A stretch of DNA of 35,043 nucleotides from Ornatilinea apprima (GTDB lineage: Bacteria; Chloroflexota; Anaerolineae; Anaerolineales; Anaerolineaceae), in contig NZ_LGCL01000010.1 in assembly GCF_001306115.1 (NCBI RefSeq), positions 1-35,043 on the forward strand, written 5' to 3'. Position 1 is the stretch's first letter; the number at the start of each line of letters is the position of its first letter. Of this stretch, positions 34,047 through 35,043 are shown in pieces. The notes beneath the pieces are model-generated. The model worked only from the letters and a program-made list of their open reading frames with translations. It was not told the DNA's origin and did not search any database. The position numbers and the translations under genes are program-made.

Positions 34047-34814
34047 TTACTCGATAACAATATCGGCCACCGAGTTGAGAATATGGGTGGGCTGGTAGGG
34101 GTGTTTCTCCACTTCAGCCATCGAGGTAATGCCCGAAAGCACCAGAATGGTTTCCATGCCGCTCTGCACACCGGTGATAATATCGGTATCCATGCGGTCG
34201 CCAATCATCACCGTGTCTTCGGAGTGCACGCCCAGGTAATTCAGCGCGGCGCGCATCATCAGTGGGTTGGGCTTGCCGATATACAGGGGCTCAATGCCGG
34301 TGGCGGCTTCGATCAGCTTGGCAACCGCGCCGCAGCCCGGCACAATCCCAGCCTCGGTTGGGCCAGAGGTGTCGGGGTTGGTGGCAATAAAGCGCGCGCC
34401 CTTGGCGATCAGGCGAATGGCCTTGGTGATCGCGTCGGCGTTGTAATAGTTGGTTTCACCCAGCACCACATAATCGGGGTCATGCTCGGTGATGATATAC
34501 CCCACCTCGTGGATGGCCGCCGTCAGGCCCACCTCACCCACCACAAACGCCTTGCCGCCCGGTCGCTGGTTCTGCAAAAAGCGCGCGGTGGCAATCGCCG
34601 AGGTGAAGATCAGGTTTTCCGGAACGTCCAGTCCAGTCATCTTTAAGTTGTGAGAAAGATCGCGCGCGGTGTAGAGCGAATTGTTGGTAAAAACCAAAAA
34701 TTTCGCGTCCGCTTTGCGCAGGCGCTCAATGAACAGATCCGCGCCAGGAACCATTTCCTTGCCGCGAATCAGCACGCCGTCCATATCACTCAGATAGTTT
34801 TTTTTAGCACCCAT
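34047..34814 (-). CDS. HAD-IIA (NagD-like) phosphatase
   Basis: 255 residues. Motif [12 protein letters not shown] (Asp10, Asp12), FTNNS (motif II), a cap of the C2 type between II and [12 protein letters not shown] (motif III Lys) and [13 protein letters not shown] (motif IV). This is the NagD/AraL/4-nitrophenylphosphatase group, acting on nucleotide or sugar phosphates. It is separate from the subclass I enzyme at 4.4 kb. A -10 box lies upstream at 34861-34866. Confidence 0.9.
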   Translation of the reverse strand: MGAKKNYLSDMDGVLIRGKEMVPGADLFIERLRKADAKFLVFTNNSLYTARDLSHNLKMTGLDVPENLIFTSAIATARFLQNQRPGGKAFVVGEVGLTAAIHEVGYIITEHDPDYVVLGETNYYNADAITKAIRLIAKGARFIATNPDTSGPTEAGIVPGCGAVAKLIEAATGIEPLYIGKPNPLMMRAALNYLGVHSEDTVMIGDRMDTDIITGVQSGMETILVLSGITSMAEVEKHPYQPTHILNSVADIVIE

Positions 34815-34860
34815 GGGTTGTTTTTTCTCTCCAAAAATTTAAAAAATGTTCGTTTTTTTT

Positions 34861-34866
34861 ATTATA
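34861..34866 (-). promoter_or_regulatory. -10 box of the NagD-like gene
   Basis: TATAAT on the minus strand, preceded by TG, about 47 bases before the ATG; no clear -35. Confidence 0.5.
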
Positions 34867-34980
34867 CAGGCAAAAGAAGATTACTACAGTTAATGAAACG
34901 TTATCCTTTTACTCGAAGGGGCTGTCTCTAAAGAATTTGGAAACAGCCCCAAAAATTAGCTGCAAATCGAATAAAAACGA

Positions 34981-35017
34981 AAAAACAAAAAATTGGTAGC
35001 CTACCTGGCTGCCAATT
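34981..35017 (-). terminator. Terminator overlapping the transposase stop codon
   Basis: AATTGGTAGCC pairs with GGCTGCCAATT around five bases; a T-rich run follows on the minus strand. The stop codon lies within the hairpin. Confidence 0.65.
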
Positions 35018-35043
35018 TTCGCATATTATGGGCAATACTGATC
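35001..35043 (-). CDS. DDE transposase, last 13 codons (cut by window edge)
   Basis: The minus strand reads ISIAHNMRKLAAR and a TAG stop. The IAHN.(R/K)K(L/M) ending is characteristic of IS1182-family and related IS5-like transposases. Only this end lies in the window, so the state of the gene is unknown. Confidence 0.65.
   Translation of the reverse strand, partial: ISIAHNMRKLAAR

Larger units (their letters stand above)
34918..35043 (-). mobile_element. End of an IS1182-like element
   Basis: From GGGGCTGTCTC (34918) to the window edge. That sequence pairs with ACAGCCCC at 34943-34950 and resembles a DDE-IS inverted-repeat terminus. It contains the transposase 3' end and its terminator hairpin. 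The left boundary is inferred. Confidence 0.6.

Overview
The window is about 35 kb of a moderately GC-rich bacterial chromosome. The gene content suggests a member of the Chloroflexota, probably Anaerolineae. This is an inference from style: cell-surface lipoproteins with Thr/Pro-rich linkers, an NBR1-type Ig-like domain lipoprotein, a C39 peptidase fused to TPRs, and -10 boxes lying very close to start codons. No rRNA or other phylogenetic marker is present, so the placement is tentative.

Both edges are insertion sequences. The left edge holds the 5' part of an IS110-type transposase (minus strand) with a non-coding leader that is a candidate bridge-RNA region; it appears to interrupt an ORF whose last 35 codons survive at 571-678. 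The right edge holds the last 13 codons of a DDE transposase (IS1182-like) and a candidate inverted-repeat end. Next to the left IS is an AT-rich accessory patch (about 570-2400) with the 3' end of an RHS/YD-repeat gene, a small anchored protein behind it (possible immunity partner) and a divergent small membrane protein.

From 2.4 to 8 kb, minus-strand genes encode a LiaF-like membrane protein, a TspO/MBR-like protein, a HAD phosphatase overlapping an exported HExxH protein, and an exported C39 peptidase with TPRs. Between the TspO-like and HAD genes is a pair of 100-bp structured repeats, with a third diverged copy beside the tRNA-Gly gene at 25.3 kb.

From 8 to 17 kb, plus-strand genes encode MiaB, an exported MTA/SAH-nucleosidase-like protein, an arsenic module (ArsR plus a two-domain methyltransferase whose C-terminal half is ArsM-like), an M23 peptidase, an AAC(3)-family acetyltransferase, a GAF-PAS histidine kinase and an MBL-fold protein with a degraded metal motif. 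The two arsenic genes are each preceded by the same TATCGT-N6-ACGATA palindrome, which points to one ArsR controlling both.

From 21.2 back to 17 kb lies a minus-strand operon: SorC-type regulator, SIS-domain isomerase, zinc alcohol dehydrogenase, and an NAD(P)-dependent oxidoreductase with a SAF domain. It has a near-consensus promoter and a perfect palindrome in its leader. It looks like a sugar, polyol or sugar-acid catabolic set; the substrate cannot be read from the sequence. Divergent from it are a type II asparaginase, an endonuclease III and a DegV protein.

From 24 to 35 kb are a STAS-like protein, a DinB-fold protein, tRNA-Gly(TCC), a chemoreceptor, tRNA-Arg(CCT) followed by tandem altered copies of its own 3' end, several small or unknown genes, a gene fragment, two secreted lipoproteins (one with HExxH, one with an NBR1 Ig-like domain), RNase Z and a NagD-type HAD phosphatase. 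The most unusual items are the tRNA-Arg 3'-end array, the arsenic module with paired operators and fused methyltransferases, and the structured repeat family.
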